DNA from: Taibaiella koreensis
Lineage (GTDB): Bacteria > Bacteroidota > Bacteroidia > Chitinophagales > Chitinophagaceae
Direction of reading: 5' to 3'
Length of the DNA: 64,000 nucleotides
Assembly (NCBI RefSeq): GCF_003545715.1
Contig: NZ_QVNU01000001.1
Location: 186,001-250,000 of the forward strand
Numbering within the stretch: the first letter of the stretch is position 1; every line of letters begins with the position of its first letter. The notes under the pieces are model-generated. The model worked only from the letters and a program-made list of their open reading frames with translations. It was not told the origin of the DNA and made no database searches. Position numbers and translations under genes: made by a program. Shown here in pieces: positions 8,862 to 17,238 of this stretch.

Positions 8862-9062
8862 TTATTTACCGGCCATGTTGTAGATCAGGTCCTTCAGGAT
8901 GAATTTGGAAGCGGCATCCATGCCCAATACCAGTAAGGTAATGATCGCCAGAGAAGCCAGGACAATAAGCGTGGTTTGCTGCAATTCATTCCAGGAAGGC
9001 CAGCTTACTTTATGGACCAGCTCGTCATAAGACTCCTGTATGTAAGTTCCGAATTTGCTCAT
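8862..9062 (-). CDS. secE: Preprotein translocase subunit SecE
   Basis: 66 residues with a short amphipathic N-terminus (SYDELVHKVSWPSWNELQQTT) and one membrane helix (about 30-52). The KVSWPS...EL motif is the SecE signature. SecE clamps SecY in the protein-export channel. It lies between tRNA-Trp and nusG in the same direction, the conserved order in Bacteroidota. Confidence 0.95.
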   Translation of the reverse strand: MSKFGTYIQESYDELVHKVSWPSWNELQQTTLIVLASLAIITLLVLGMDAASKFILKDLIYNMAGK

Positions 9063-9135
9063 AAAATGTTATAAATTAAAAATGCAAAAATCAAATTTAA
9101 CAATTTAAATCAATTTTTGCATCAAAAAAAATATG

Positions 9136-9206
9136 CACGGGTACTAGGATTCGAACCCAGATCAAAGGTTTTGGAGACCCGTATGCTACCGTTGCACCAT
9201 ACCCGT
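9136..9206 (-). tRNA. tRNA-Trp (anticodon CCA)
   Basis: Read on the minus strand the cloverleaf is complete. Acceptor ACGGGTA pairs with TACCCGT (7 bp), the D stem is GTGC/GCAT, the anticodon loop is CTCCAAA with anticodon CCA, and the T arm is CTGGG-TTCGAAT-CCTAG. The discriminator base is G. The 3' CCA is not encoded (next bases are CAT). The anticodon stem has a weak outer pair (C-T mismatch and G-T wobble). It sits 5' of secE as expected. Confidence 0.95.
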
Positions 9207-9226
9207 GTATCTAAAAGAGCTCAAAA

Positions 9227-9258
9227 CAAAAAGTCAAAAGAATGCCTTTTGACTTTTG
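9227..9258 (-). terminator. AT-rich hairpin upstream of tRNA-Trp
   Basis: CAAAAAGTCAAAAG (9227-9240) and CTTTTGACTTTTG (9246-9258) form a stem of about 12 bp with a 5-base loop. On the minus strand it ends in a T-rich tract, like a weak terminator, but nothing is transcribed toward it from upstream in this window (odhB is divergent). In related genomes tuf often precedes tRNA-Trp; this may be a leftover of that arrangement. The rest of 9259-9499 shows no gene. Confidence 0.4.
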
Positions 9259-9499
9259 CAATTGGTCCGCAAAGATAAAGAACATTTTCAAAACGATAAA
9301 ATATTTTTTAGGATTGCGGGGCCCTGCCTTGACGGGAACCAAAGCCGGTATCATGACAAAACGCAATAGATCGTAGTATAAAGCAGCTATTTTGCAATAA
9401 CTTTTGTGAAGTGAACACGGTTTCCTAATTTAGCAGCCCAATAGAAAATGCTCTTTTTTCTTCAGAGACACAAAATTAGCTAATCATATTTTTCATTCC

Positions 9500-10732
9500 A
9501 TGATTGAAATAAAAGTGCCCCCCGTTGGCGAGTCCATCAGCGAAGTAACCCTGGTAAAATGGATCAAAAATGACGGCGATTGGGTAGAGCGCGATGAGAT
9601 CATCTGCGAGCTGGAATCAGAAAAGGCTACGTTCGAGCTGAATGCCGAGCAGGCAGGTATATTACAAACAGTTGCTAAAGAGGGAGATACCCTGAATATT
9701 GGCGACATTGCCTGCAAAATCGATGATGCTGCCGAAAGGCCCGCCGCCGCGGCGCCCAAGGCTGAAGCGCCCAAAGCGGAAGAAAAAAAGGCCGAAGCGC
9801 CAAAGCAGGAGACACCCGCCCCGGCGGCTAAGCCCGCCGCCGATCCGGCTGTCAAGGCTTCTCCCGTAGCCAACGCGATCATGAGCGATAAAAATGTGAA
9901 GCCCGATACGGTAAAAGGCACAGGTTCGCATGGTCGTATTATGAAAGGCGATGTGTTGGCAGCCCTGGAAAACCCGGGACGCACACCCGGCAAGCCCCTG
10001 TTCAGCCGTGAGAACCGCCCCGAAAAAATGAGCAACCTGCGGAAAACCGTTTCCCGCCGCCTGGTGGAAGCCAAAAACACCACAGCGATGCTCACCACCT
10101 TCAACGAGATCGACATGACCCGTATCATGGACATCCGGAAGGTATACAAAGATAAATTTAAGGAAACACATGGGGTGAACCTGGGCTTCATGTCCTTCTT
10201 CACCAAGGCCGTTTGTATCGCTTTGCAGGAATGGCCCGCTGTGAATGCCTATATCGACGGCGAATCCATTATCTACCACGAATATTGCGATATTTCCATT
10301 GCCGTGTCGGCCCCCAAAGGTCTCGTGGTGCCGGTAATCCGCAATGCCGAGAGCCTGGGCATGTTCGAGATCGAGCAGAAGGTAATGGAGCTGGCCGGTA
10401 AAGCCCGCGACAACAAGCTTACCATTGAAGAAATGACAGGAGGTACCTTCACCATTACCAATGGTGGGGTATTCGGCTCCCTCATGAGCACACCTATCAT
10501 AAATATCCCGCAATCGGCCATTCTGGGTATGCACAAGATCCAGGATCGTCCCATGGCGATCAATGGCAAAGTCGAAATACGTCCTATGATGTATGTGGCC
10601 CTTAGCTACGATCACCGTATCATCGACGGCCGCGAGTCGGTAGGCTTCCTGGTAAGGGTGAAAGAGTTGCTGGAGAGCCCCGAGTTGTTGCTTATTGGTA
10701 AAGATCCTGTGAAAGCCTTGCTGGAGCTCTGA
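9500..10732 (+). CDS. odhB: Dihydrolipoyllysine succinyltransferase (2-oxoglutarate dehydrogenase E2)
   Basis: 410 residues. The lipoyl domain (1-75) has the lipoylated lysine K42 in [11 protein letters not shown]. An Ala/Pro/Lys-rich linker (about 76-115) leads to the E3-binding domain (about 120-160, [22 protein letters not shown]) and the catalytic domain with [11 protein letters not shown] (H372, D376). It transfers succinyl groups from E1 to CoA in the TCA cycle. Length and the E3-binding motif fit SucB/OdhB better than a pyruvate E2. The E1 gene (sucA) is not adjacent in this window. A terminator follows. Confidence 0.92.
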   Translation: MIEIKVPPVGESISEVTLVKWIKNDGDWVERDEIICELESEKATFELNAEQAGILQTVAKEGDTLNIGDIACKIDDAAERPAAAAPKAEAPKAEEKKAEAPKQETPAPAAKPAADPAVKASPVANAIMSDKNVKPDTVKGTGSHGRIMKGDVLAALENPGRTPGKPLFSRENRPEKMSNLRKTVSRRLVEAKNTTAMLTTFNEIDMTRIMDIRKVYKDKFKETHGVNLGFMSFFTKAVCIALQEWPAVNAYIDGESIIYHEYCDISIAVSAPKGLVVPVIRNAESLGMFEIEQKVMELAGKARDNKLTIEEMTGGTFTITNGGVFGSLMSTPIINIPQSAILGMHKIQDRPMAINGKVEIRPMMYVALSYDHRIIDGRESVGFLVRVKELLESPELLLIGKDPVKALLEL

Positions 10733-10763
10733 ATGTAACAGGCTGTAAACACAAAATAAAAGG

Positions 10764-10795
10764 AAGCGTTGCCCGGTAAGGAGCAACGCTTTTTT
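10764..10795 (+). terminator. Terminator after odhB
   Basis: AAGCGTTGC (10764-10772) and GCAACGCTT (10783-10791), 9-bp stem with a 10-base loop and a T-run to 10795. Confidence 0.85.
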
Positions 10796-10877
10796 GGTGC
10801 GGTGCGGTTGTAGCCGGTTTTGTGGTGATGCAGGTCGCTTGTTATGGCGTCTGCGTGGGTGAGGGGCCGGTCTTCTT

Positions 10878-11090
10878 TTAGGGTAAAACTTCAAGCTTCC
10901 GTATTACAAAGCCTTTATCAGTAGAGATACGTATTGTGTACAGGCCTGCGGCCATGCCGGATACGGGCAATTGGTGCTGCCGACTACCAGCAGCTTTACG
11001 ATCGTCGATCATAGCGCCAAGGGTGTTGAACGCGGTTCCCTGCGCCATCCGGACGTTTTTGCTCCTGTTGAATAGTAAGGATTTTTTCAA
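10878..11090 (-). pseudogene. Orphan fragment of a T9SS sorting domain, duplicated from the next gene
   Basis: A 70-residue frame that matches the end of the neighbouring secreted protein: both carry NRSK, then an FN-LGA segment, RQHQL-VSGMA-G-YT-RI and TDKGFVIRK. There is no signal peptide and no body, and an ATG is reached only because of a short 5' extension (MKKSLLF). This is best read as a relic of a partial tandem duplication of the last 200 bases of the gene at 11221. Whether it is expressed is unknown; without a signal peptide it could not be exported. Confidence 0.7.
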
Positions 11091-11170
11091 TGCGACGGAA
11101 TAGGTGAATTGTAAATATACAATTATTTTTTTTACCTACATCATTATGTGGTATTTATTTGTCACCATAA

Positions 11171-11198
11171 AAAAAGTAGCCCCAAGGGGCTACTTTTT
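11171..11198 (-). terminator. Terminator after the PKD/GEVED surface protein
   Basis: AAAAAGTAGCCCC (11171-11183), loop AA, GGGGCTACTTTTT (11186-11198): a perfect 13-bp stem directly after the stop at 11221, with T-runs on both strands. Confidence 0.85.
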
Positions 11199-11220
11199 AT
11201 TTCTGCAATGAGAAAAAGAA

Positions 11221-13257
11221 CTACTTCACGATTTCAAATTTACGGATCACGAAGCCTTTATCGGTAAGAATACGTACCGTATACATGCCCGGGGCCATAC
11301 CGGATACGGACAATTGATGCTGCCGGCCTTCGCTTGCCTTATGGTCGTATACCACGGCGCCCAATATATTGAATACGGTAACCTGTTGCATCTGTATGTC
11401 CTTGCTCCTGTTGTCAATGATAACCTGGTCTTTTGCCGGGTTGGGGTAGAGTATCATATCGGCCTGCGTTGCGCTAAGGGTAACAATGCCGGTGGCCAGG
11501 TCCACATTAATCACCTGGCTGATCGAGAAATCGCCGCAGCCGTTGAATACTTTCAGCGTTACGTTATAATAGCTGGTGCCCGAATACACATGCAGCGGCT
11601 CAGGGTCTGTACTGTGCGGGCTGCCGTCGCCAAAATCCCATTCATAGGCTTGTACATCCCGCGGACGGAGCGCCGCAAATTTTACCTTTCCCAGGTCTTC
11701 ATAAAATAAAGGAACAAAATTGAAGCCTTCCACAACGGGCGAGGGAAGGTAAGCGATATGTTTGCTGTCGGTAGCCACACAAGAATAAGGCGTAGTCACG
11801 GTCACGGTATAATCGCCCGAATCGGTAGCGGAGATTACCCGTGTGGTTGCGCCTGTGTTCCAGGTATAGCTATAGCCGGGATTACCGGCATCTACCGGGA
11901 TCACATCCCCTTTACAGATCGCCGTATCGTTGCCAAGGTCCAGTACAGGCAGTGGCCTTATCACCACATTGGTGCTGCTGTGGATAACGCAGCCATGCAC
12001 ACTTTTTATACTTGCGGTATAGATACCGCCGGTGGTCGTATTGATCGTTTGCGTAGTGGCGCTGCCTGGCGTCCAGCTGTAGGTGCTGCCGGCATTGCCC
12101 GCGTTCAGCGTTGCGGTTTCACCTGCGCACAGATCGGTCGTGGCGGGAAGCACATTTACCGGGACCACGCCGGGAGTAATGGTAATGGCGTCGGAACCAC
12201 TGCAGCCGCTGGGCAGTGTTACCGACACAGAATAAGTGCCGGCGGTATTTACATTGATCGTTTTGGTCGCAGCGCCGGTATTCCAGGCATAGGTAGCACC
12301 GGTATTGCCGGCATCAAGGGTGTAGGTGACACCGGGACAAATGGTGGTATCGTTGCCCAGGTTGACGGCTATGGCCGTTACACTTACGGTAACCGGAGCT
12401 GAATTGCTACTGCTGCCGCCGGGATTGGTACAGGTGATCCGGCAGCGGAATTGTGTCGGTTGTGTTATCGGAGGTGTGGTCTGTGTAGCAGTGTTGGCGC
12501 CGAAGTTAACCCAGGTGCCGCTGCTATTGTATTGCCATTGATAGGTGATGCCGGCCCCGGAAGTGCTGCCTGTAAGACTTAACGATGTGGTCGCATTACA
12601 GGCTACGGTAGCAGCGGCAGCATTGGCGGTACCACCGGCCGGTGTACCGCTGCAGGTAGAAGGCAGCACATTTACAGTATAGTCTTCTACTTCTCCATAC
12701 AGATTATTGGTACAGGGGAGCAGCGGATCGGTAGCCCAATCCCGGAGGATCCTTACCCGCATCCTGGTATTGCCGGTAGTCGCGGCAGCAGGAACAGTAA
12801 CTGGTGCGGTGATTGTCGAAACACCGGTGGTGGTTAAAAGTGAATACACTGTTTCCCCCGTATCGTCGAAGTCGCCATCGTGGTTCCAATCGATCCATAT
12901 CGCCCATTTATAGGTAAATAACGCGTCGGAGCTGGCGTTGACCGTGAAGCTCCCCCCGGCGATCGAGGTGACGACCATGCTGGTATAGTCGGCATAGCCA
13001 TTGGTAGAGGCTACCGTGCCGGTATTGTTGATGTTGGTAGAGCCGCCGGTAGTGGTTACGCTGGCGATATAATAAATGCCGGTATTGGTATTGCTCGTGA
13101 CCGCGCAATACGTCTGGGCCGATACGTTACCCTGAATGCTCAGTAACGCAAGCAAAATAAACAAACCCTGAAATGTCCTCGTAATGCCACAGGAAGTTTG
13201 CCTGAATAGTTGGTTTAGGAAAGTGTACCGTGTAAATAATTTGGTCATCATCATCAT
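11221..13257 (-). CDS. Large secreted T9SS protein with GEVED, repeat and PKD domains
   Basis: 678 residues: signal peptide (about 28-48, LLALLSIQGNVSAQ), a GEVED domain (about 110-195, with WIDWNHDGDFDD and YGEVEDYTVNV), three Ig-like repeats of about 80-90 residues built on LGNDT-IC-G-...-LDAGN-G-Y-W-TGA, a PKD domain (WDFGDGSPHSTDPEPLHVY, about 540-590), and a T9SS sorting domain ending KGFVIRKFEIVK. The layout is that of a surface adhesin or matrix protein; no catalytic site is seen. The start is uncertain because several ATGs run together (MMMMTKLF). It is cut off from neighbours by a terminator on the 3' side. Confidence 0.85.
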   Translation of the reverse strand: MMMMTKLFTRYTFLNQLFRQTSCGITRTFQGLFILLALLSIQGNVSAQTYCAVTSNTNTGIYYIASVTTTGGSTNINNTGTVASTNGYADYTSMVVTSIAGGSFTVNASSDALFTYKWAIWIDWNHDGDFDDTGETVYSLLTTTGVSTITAPVTVPAAATTGNTRMRVRILRDWATDPLLPCTNNLYGEVEDYTVNVLPSTCSGTPAGGTANAAAATVACNATTSLSLTGSTSGAGITYQWQYNSSGTWVNFGANTATQTTPPITQPTQFRCRITCTNPGGSSSNSAPVTVSVTAIAVNLGNDTTICPGVTYTLDAGNTGATYAWNTGAATKTINVNTAGTYSVSVTLPSGCSGSDAITITPGVVPVNVLPATTDLCAGETATLNAGNAGSTYSWTPGSATTQTINTTTGGIYTASIKSVHGCVIHSSTNVVIRPLPVLDLGNDTAICKGDVIPVDAGNPGYSYTWNTGATTRVISATDSGDYTVTVTTPYSCVATDSKHIAYLPSPVVEGFNFVPLFYEDLGKVKFAALRPRDVQAYEWDFGDGSPHSTDPEPLHVYSGTSYYNVTLKVFNGCGDFSISQVINVDLATGIVTLSATQADMILYPNPAKDQVIIDNRSKDIQMQQVTVFNILGAVVYDHKASEGRQHQLSVSGMAPGMYTVRILTDKGFVIRKFEIVK

Positions 13258-13570
13258 GTTTTGAGGTTAGCTAAAAACAATGCAATTGGTTTATTGGTAA
13301 TCAAGGCTAAAGAAATGCCATTTCCCAAAATACAATTACCTGGTGATAAATCATAAATTATTTTATGCATGATGCTCCCCTTTGTACAGCCGTATAATGC
13401 CGGTTATCTGCAGACGACCTGGCATACTTGGCGACCGGGTGAGTGGCCGGATAGCATAACAGTAGACAGGGGCAAAACGATAGTATATCTGCCGGGAACA
13501 CAGCGCATGACCGCTGAGCTCAGGAAGCGCAACCGCCTGGCTTAGCAAATAAGGTTAAGCAGGGAGAGAT
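13258..13570. other. Intergenic stretch without a recognisable gene
   Basis: 313 bases between two minus-strand genes. The part next to 13258 is AT-rich and should hold the promoter of the surface-protein gene. A short open frame at 13363-13548 (minus) has no coding character I would trust. Confidence 0.5.
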
Positions 13571-14953
13571 TTAAATATTGCCTACGGTGACATTGCTGTT
13601 CTGCAATGCCTTTTCGATCTCCTTCTCGCGCCGGATCAACTGCAGGCGGAGCGGACTGAGCAGCCAGCGTCCCCTGATACGCTTCAGGCGGTCTTCCGGT
13701 CGCAGCAGGAAAAGCCGCTTCAGCCAGGTCCAGGGAAGAAAGCTGCGGAACGTATCGGAAAGCTTTACATAATAAACTACCGTCTCGGCGCTGCATTGGT
13801 CGAGCAGTTGCGCTACTTCCGAAGGATCGTTGAAAGAAGAAATGCAAAGCACCGAACCATAACGGGGCTCAAAGTAGCTGGTCAACTCGCGGTCCTTATG
13901 CCAGGTGCTGTTGCTGATCACCCTTTGTACAAAAGCCGCTCCATTGAGCTGTTCCGGTATCTGCAGCTGCTGGTCGGGCAGGTACTTTACTTCCCATTCC
14001 TTGCCGGCCAGGATCTCGTAGGCCGTCCACACGCGTTCCTTATAGTAATTCAGCATCTCCGCGGCAAAATCGTTGTGACGCTGGGCGGTTTTCAGATTGG
14101 TATGAAAGCTGGCATAGAAATAGATATGAGAAGCATACGGATCAAATATTTCCGGAACCCTTACCACGAGCTCACGGCTCTTTGCATAGACCTTCCATAC
14201 GATACGCCGTACATCGTCGCCGCCTTCAAAGCCCTTATAATTGAGGTATTCTCCTTCAACCTTTCGCAACTGGTCGATCCGGGTTTCTGTCTGTTCGGCC
14301 CTGCGGGGCAAGGCCTCCTGTTCATGCAAAGACACCTGGCCGGGCGCCTGGTAAAAATGACCTTTAACCCTTTGGATGACGGGGAGAGAGAACAGTTGCA
14401 GCATATCCTCGAAGTAGACGGCGCCGCCATTGATCGCATATTCTTTAATGTCGGGAAGCAATATCCTGCTTTTGCCCGATACGCCCTCGCGCCAGAATTG
14501 CCGTGCCTTTCGCTTGTCGGAGGCCATGGGGAACTTATCCGTCAGCCTGCGATCGTCGTAAAAAAGCCTGCCCTTGATGAAGCCGAGGAAGGGGCGCCGG
14601 GCTTTTCGCAGCAGGGTCTCTATCCATAAACCTTTATGCTGCCCGTCCGGTTTGAAATCAAACTCCAGCTGGTACCGGTTATGCCGGCGCAGCAGCAGGT
14701 AGTGCAGCCAGCAAAGGAAAGTGGTAAGGACAGAAAAACCGATCAGCGCTACGATGAACCATAGCGCCGTTTTGCCCATCAACTGGATCAGGGGCTTAAA
14801 AGAAGACACTTCCTCTCCTTTTACCGGCTCTGTGGGCCTTACGATCCTGAAACACAGCCAAAGCGCCAGGGCGACTACAAAGGCATTAAGGGTTAACGGA
14901 AAATACTGCCCATAATAACGCACGCGCGTTCTGAGATCTTTCCACTTCATCAT
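13571..14953 (-). CDS. DUF58 domain membrane protein
   Basis: 460 residues with two N-terminal membrane helices (about 20-40 and 58-85) and a soluble part. The DUF58 signature is present: GGDDVRRIVWKVYAKSRELVVR (about 240-265), where the conserved G-D-x-R-x-I-W...A...L-V-R lies. DUF58 proteins are von Willebrand-like and often work beside MoxR ATPases in envelope stress or maturation. No MoxR gene is adjacent here. The role is unknown. It is transcribed away from the inositol-lipid operon, sharing the intergenic region with it. Confidence 0.75.
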   Translation of the reverse strand: MMKWKDLRTRVRYYGQYFPLTLNAFVVALALWLCFRIVRPTEPVKGEEVSSFKPLIQLMGKTALWFIVALIGFSVLTTFLCWLHYLLLRRHNRYQLEFDFKPDGQHKGLWIETLLRKARRPFLGFIKGRLFYDDRRLTDKFPMASDKRKARQFWREGVSGKSRILLPDIKEYAINGGAVYFEDMLQLFSLPVIQRVKGHFYQAPGQVSLHEQEALPRRAEQTETRIDQLRKVEGEYLNYKGFEGGDDVRRIVWKVYAKSRELVVRVPEIFDPYASHIYFYASFHTNLKTAQRHNDFAAEMLNYYKERVWTAYEILAGKEWEVKYLPDQQLQIPEQLNGAAFVQRVISNSTWHKDRELTSYFEPRYGSVLCISSFNDPSEVAQLLDQCSAETVVYYVKLSDTFRSFLPWTWLKRLFLLRPEDRLKRIRGRWLLSPLRLQLIRREKEIEKALQNSNVTVGNI

Positions 14954-15183
14954 TTGCGGGGAAAGTTACGGATTAAATGAATATCCGCATTTCTTTTTCA
15001 GCTTGCAGGGCCTGCAAAACCCTGCCTGCGGGCATCCGGGAACAACCAAAGGAATCTTTCTGACCTGTTATAAATATTCTCAATAATATTTTGGTGCGTA
15101 TTTCTGTGAACAATTACGACCTTTGCCCGCGATTTTGGCGCAAGCCTGGCCGCAATGAGCAAGCGTAACCAAAGAAAATTTAA

Positions 15184-15199
15184 TTAAACGTTTGTTTAA
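15184..15199. promoter_or_regulatory. Palindromic site A, TTAAAC-N4-GTTTAA, inositol-lipid operon
   Basis: TTAAAC (15184-15189), GTTT, GTTTAA (15194-15199). Together with the four bases before it, TTAATTAAACGTTTGTTTAA, it is identical over 20 bases to site C in front of the inositol-phosphate synthase. The TTTG inside it (15191-15194) is 19 bases upstream of a -7 element TAATTTTG, so the palindrome would cover the -33 element. TetR-family fatty-acid regulators such as PsrA bind AAAC-N2-4-GTTT, which suggests the type of regulator (inference). Confidence 0.65.
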
Positions 15200-15213
15200 T
15201 TTCTGGAATTGGT

Positions 15214-15221
15214 TAATTTTG
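15214..15221 (+). promoter_or_regulatory. -7 element of the inositol-lipid operon
   Basis: TAATTTTG matches TAnnTTTG. The -33 candidate TTTG at 15191-15194 lies at 19 bases. The ATG at 15253 follows 31 bases later. Confidence 0.6.
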
Positions 15222-15252
15222 CATCTGAAAACAAGTGACAACTAACTGGTGT

Positions 15253-16575
15253 ATGAGTGATGTTTCTTTCAGGGAAAAAGCGCAAAAGGGAATTTATAAG
15301 GTTATCAATCCTTTTGTACGTTTTCTGATCCGGCTGGGGCTTACGCCCAATGCAGTAACGACTATAGGGTTGTTGCTGAATGTGGGTGTGGCGGTGATCT
15401 TTATCATCGGCGCCGAAAAAGGGAACCGTGGCGAGCTGGGTTACGTAGGCTGGGCCGGCGGCCTCATCCTGTTTGCCGGTCTTTTCGATATGCTGGACGG
15501 ACAAGTAGCACGGCTGGGCAAAATGTCTTCGACCTTTGGCGCCTTGTACGACTCGGTACTGGACCGCTACAGCGAGCTTATCCTTTTCCTTGGCATTTGC
15601 TACTACCTTATCTCCCACCACTATTTTCTCAGTTCGCTCTTTGCCTTCATCGCCATGATCGGCTCGATGATGGTAAGCTATACCCGGGCCCGCAGCGAAG
15701 GGCTGGGCATTGAAAATAAGGGCGGCTTGATGCAGCGGCCCGAGCGGGTGATCCTGATCGCCCTGTCGGCCATTACCACCGGCGTGGCAGGCGCCTTCGT
15801 AGAGGGCGACGGCAAAGTATTCATACCGGGTATCCGGTTTCATGTATTCGAGTTAATGAGCATTTTTACAATCCCTATAGCAATAATGGCTGTTTTAACC
15901 AATATCACTGCGTTCAAGCGACTTGTTGATGCCAAAAAGGCCCTGGATAAGATCGACGCAGAAAAAGCGAAAAAAATTTCCTCCGCTAACATGGCCGCTG
16001 TGCTGTTGTTAGGTGCTGCGCTGCTTGGCCTGCCCACTGCCACGCATGCCCGTATCGACGATGGCCGGGCGACCTTTACTGAGGCGGTAGATACTTTTCC
16101 CGTGCCCAAATTCACGGCCAAAACCCAGTTCTATGTGCAGCGTACGCCCAATACCAATACGATCATGTATGAGCTAAACCTGAAGAACGGCGAGCTAAAC
16201 GAAGATAATCCCATCCATGTATACTGGATAAGGTATGCAGACGGTGGCGGGACACAGGAATTATCATATATTCAGCGTAAATTTGCCTACGGTGTCAAAA
16301 CGTCGAAGATCGCTGATGAAAAATTCAAGTTGCTCTTCGCTGCATACGACAAGATTCCCTTTTACCTGATGAAGTCTTCCGCCGGCATCTATCATACTTA
16401 TGTAGAGCTCGACGGGAAAATGGTTGTACTGAGAAGATTGTATATCCGTATTGATCCCGGTGGCACTTTCTGGTCGCCTAATGTAAAATACGTGGAGTTC
16501 AAAGGGACTGAAGTGGCGAGCGGAAAAGAGGTGATCAAAAGAATAAACCCCAAATGGAAGCCCCCTAAGCAATAA
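15253..16575 (+). CDS. CDP-alcohol phosphatidyltransferase fused to a DUF4833 domain, likely PI-phosphate synthase
   Basis: 440 residues from ATG 15253 (a GTG at 15235 is an alternative). Residues 1-225 are a multi-helix CDP-alcohol phosphotransferase with the full metal-binding motif D-x2-D-G-x2-A-R-x8-G-x3-D-x3-D (about 79-104). A further hydrophobic segment (about 246-264) leads to a predicted periplasmic DUF4833 domain (FPVPKFTAKTQFYVQRTPNTN ... to the end). Beside a fatty acid hydroxylase and an Aur1-like enzyme, and sharing an operator with the inositol-phosphate synthase at 33512, it probably joins CDP-diacylglycerol to inositol phosphate. The fusion with DUF4833 is notable; that domain's function is unknown. 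A phosphatidylglycerophosphate or other alcohol substrate is not excluded. Confidence 0.82.
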   Translation: MSDVSFREKAQKGIYKVINPFVRFLIRLGLTPNAVTTIGLLLNVGVAVIFIIGAEKGNRGELGYVGWAGGLILFAGLFDMLDGQVARLGKMSSTFGALYDSVLDRYSELILFLGICYYLISHHYFLSSLFAFIAMIGSMMVSYTRARSEGLGIENKGGLMQRPERVILIALSAITTGVAGAFVEGDGKVFIPGIRFHVFELMSIFTIPIAIMAVLTNITAFKRLVDAKKALDKIDAEKAKKISSANMAAVLLLGAALLGLPTATHARIDDGRATFTEAVDTFPVPKFTAKTQFYVQRTPNTNTIMYELNLKNGELNEDNPIHVYWIRYADGGGTQELSYIQRKFAYGVKTSKIADEKFKLLFAAYDKIPFYLMKSSAGIYHTYVELDGKMVVLRRLYIRIDPGGTFWSPNVKYVEFKGTEVASGKEVIKRINPKWKPPKQ

Positions 16576-16611
16576 CGATTGCCCGGTTCCCGTCGAGAAA
16601 AAAACAAGACA

Positions 16612-17238
16612 ATGAAAAAGAATTACGTTTCCAACTCTCCCGAATCCATACGTATGTTCAAAAGCAATTTCCTGGAGACCTTCTCGAAGGTCCACTGGAC
16701 TGTGCCTATGATCCTGTATATCCCGGTAGTGCTGGTATTCGCTTACCTGGGTCTGTTTGTTGCGCATACGCCCGGGCTGGTATTCCTTGGCATGTTCGCA
16801 GTGGGGCTAATCTCCTGGACACTGTTTGAATATGTGCTGCATCGCTGGATATTCCACTATGTACCAAAGCCCAAATGGGCCCTCCGCCTGCATTTCATTT
16901 TCCATGGGGTACACCACGATTATCCCAATGATATGAAAAGGCTTGTTATGCCGCCATCGGTGAGCATTCCGCTGGCGTTCGGCGTCTATTTTGCTTTATA
17001 TGCCTTTTTGCCATCTGTATACCTCTATCCCTTCTTTTCTGCATTTGTGCTGGGCTATATCATCTACGATACCATGCACTATGCCCTTCATCATTTCAAT
17101 TTTAAAGGTGAGGTCTGGAAAAAGATCAAGAAGCACCATATGCTGCATCACTACTCCGATTCAAGCAAAGGCTTTGGCGTGAGTTCCGAACTGTGGGATA
17201 AGGTGCTCAGTTCCGGCTTCCCGAAGAAGAAAAGCTAA
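16612..17238 (+). CDS. Fatty acid hydroxylase (FA2H/sterol desaturase superfamily)
   Basis: 208 residues from ATG 16612, 36 bases after the previous stop. Four membrane helices are interrupted by the histidine clusters of a di-iron hydroxylase: HRWIFH (HxxxH), HGVHHDYPND, HYALHH and HHMLHH. The HGVHHDYPND-KRLVMPP block matches fatty acid 2-hydroxylases, which hydroxylate the N-acyl chain of ceramides. It is inside the inositol-lipid operon and overlaps the next gene by one base (TAATG). It probably produces 2-hydroxylated ceramide (inference); 3-hydroxy chains in Bacteroidota come from other routes. Confidence 0.85.
   Translation: MKKNYVSNSPESIRMFKSNFLETFSKVHWTVPMILYIPVVLVFAYLGLFVAHTPGLVFLGMFAVGLISWTLFEYVLHRWIFHYVPKPKWALRLHFIFHGVHHDYPNDMKRLVMPPSVSIPLAFGVYFALYAFLPSVYLYPFFSAFVLGYIIYDTMHYALHHFNFKGEVWKKIKKHHMLHHYSDSSKGFGVSSELWDKVLSSGFPKKKS

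Noticed and set aside
9662-10894. 410-residue minus-strand open frame opposite odhB
   Set aside because: odhB has all family motifs on the plus strand; the antisense frame has none.
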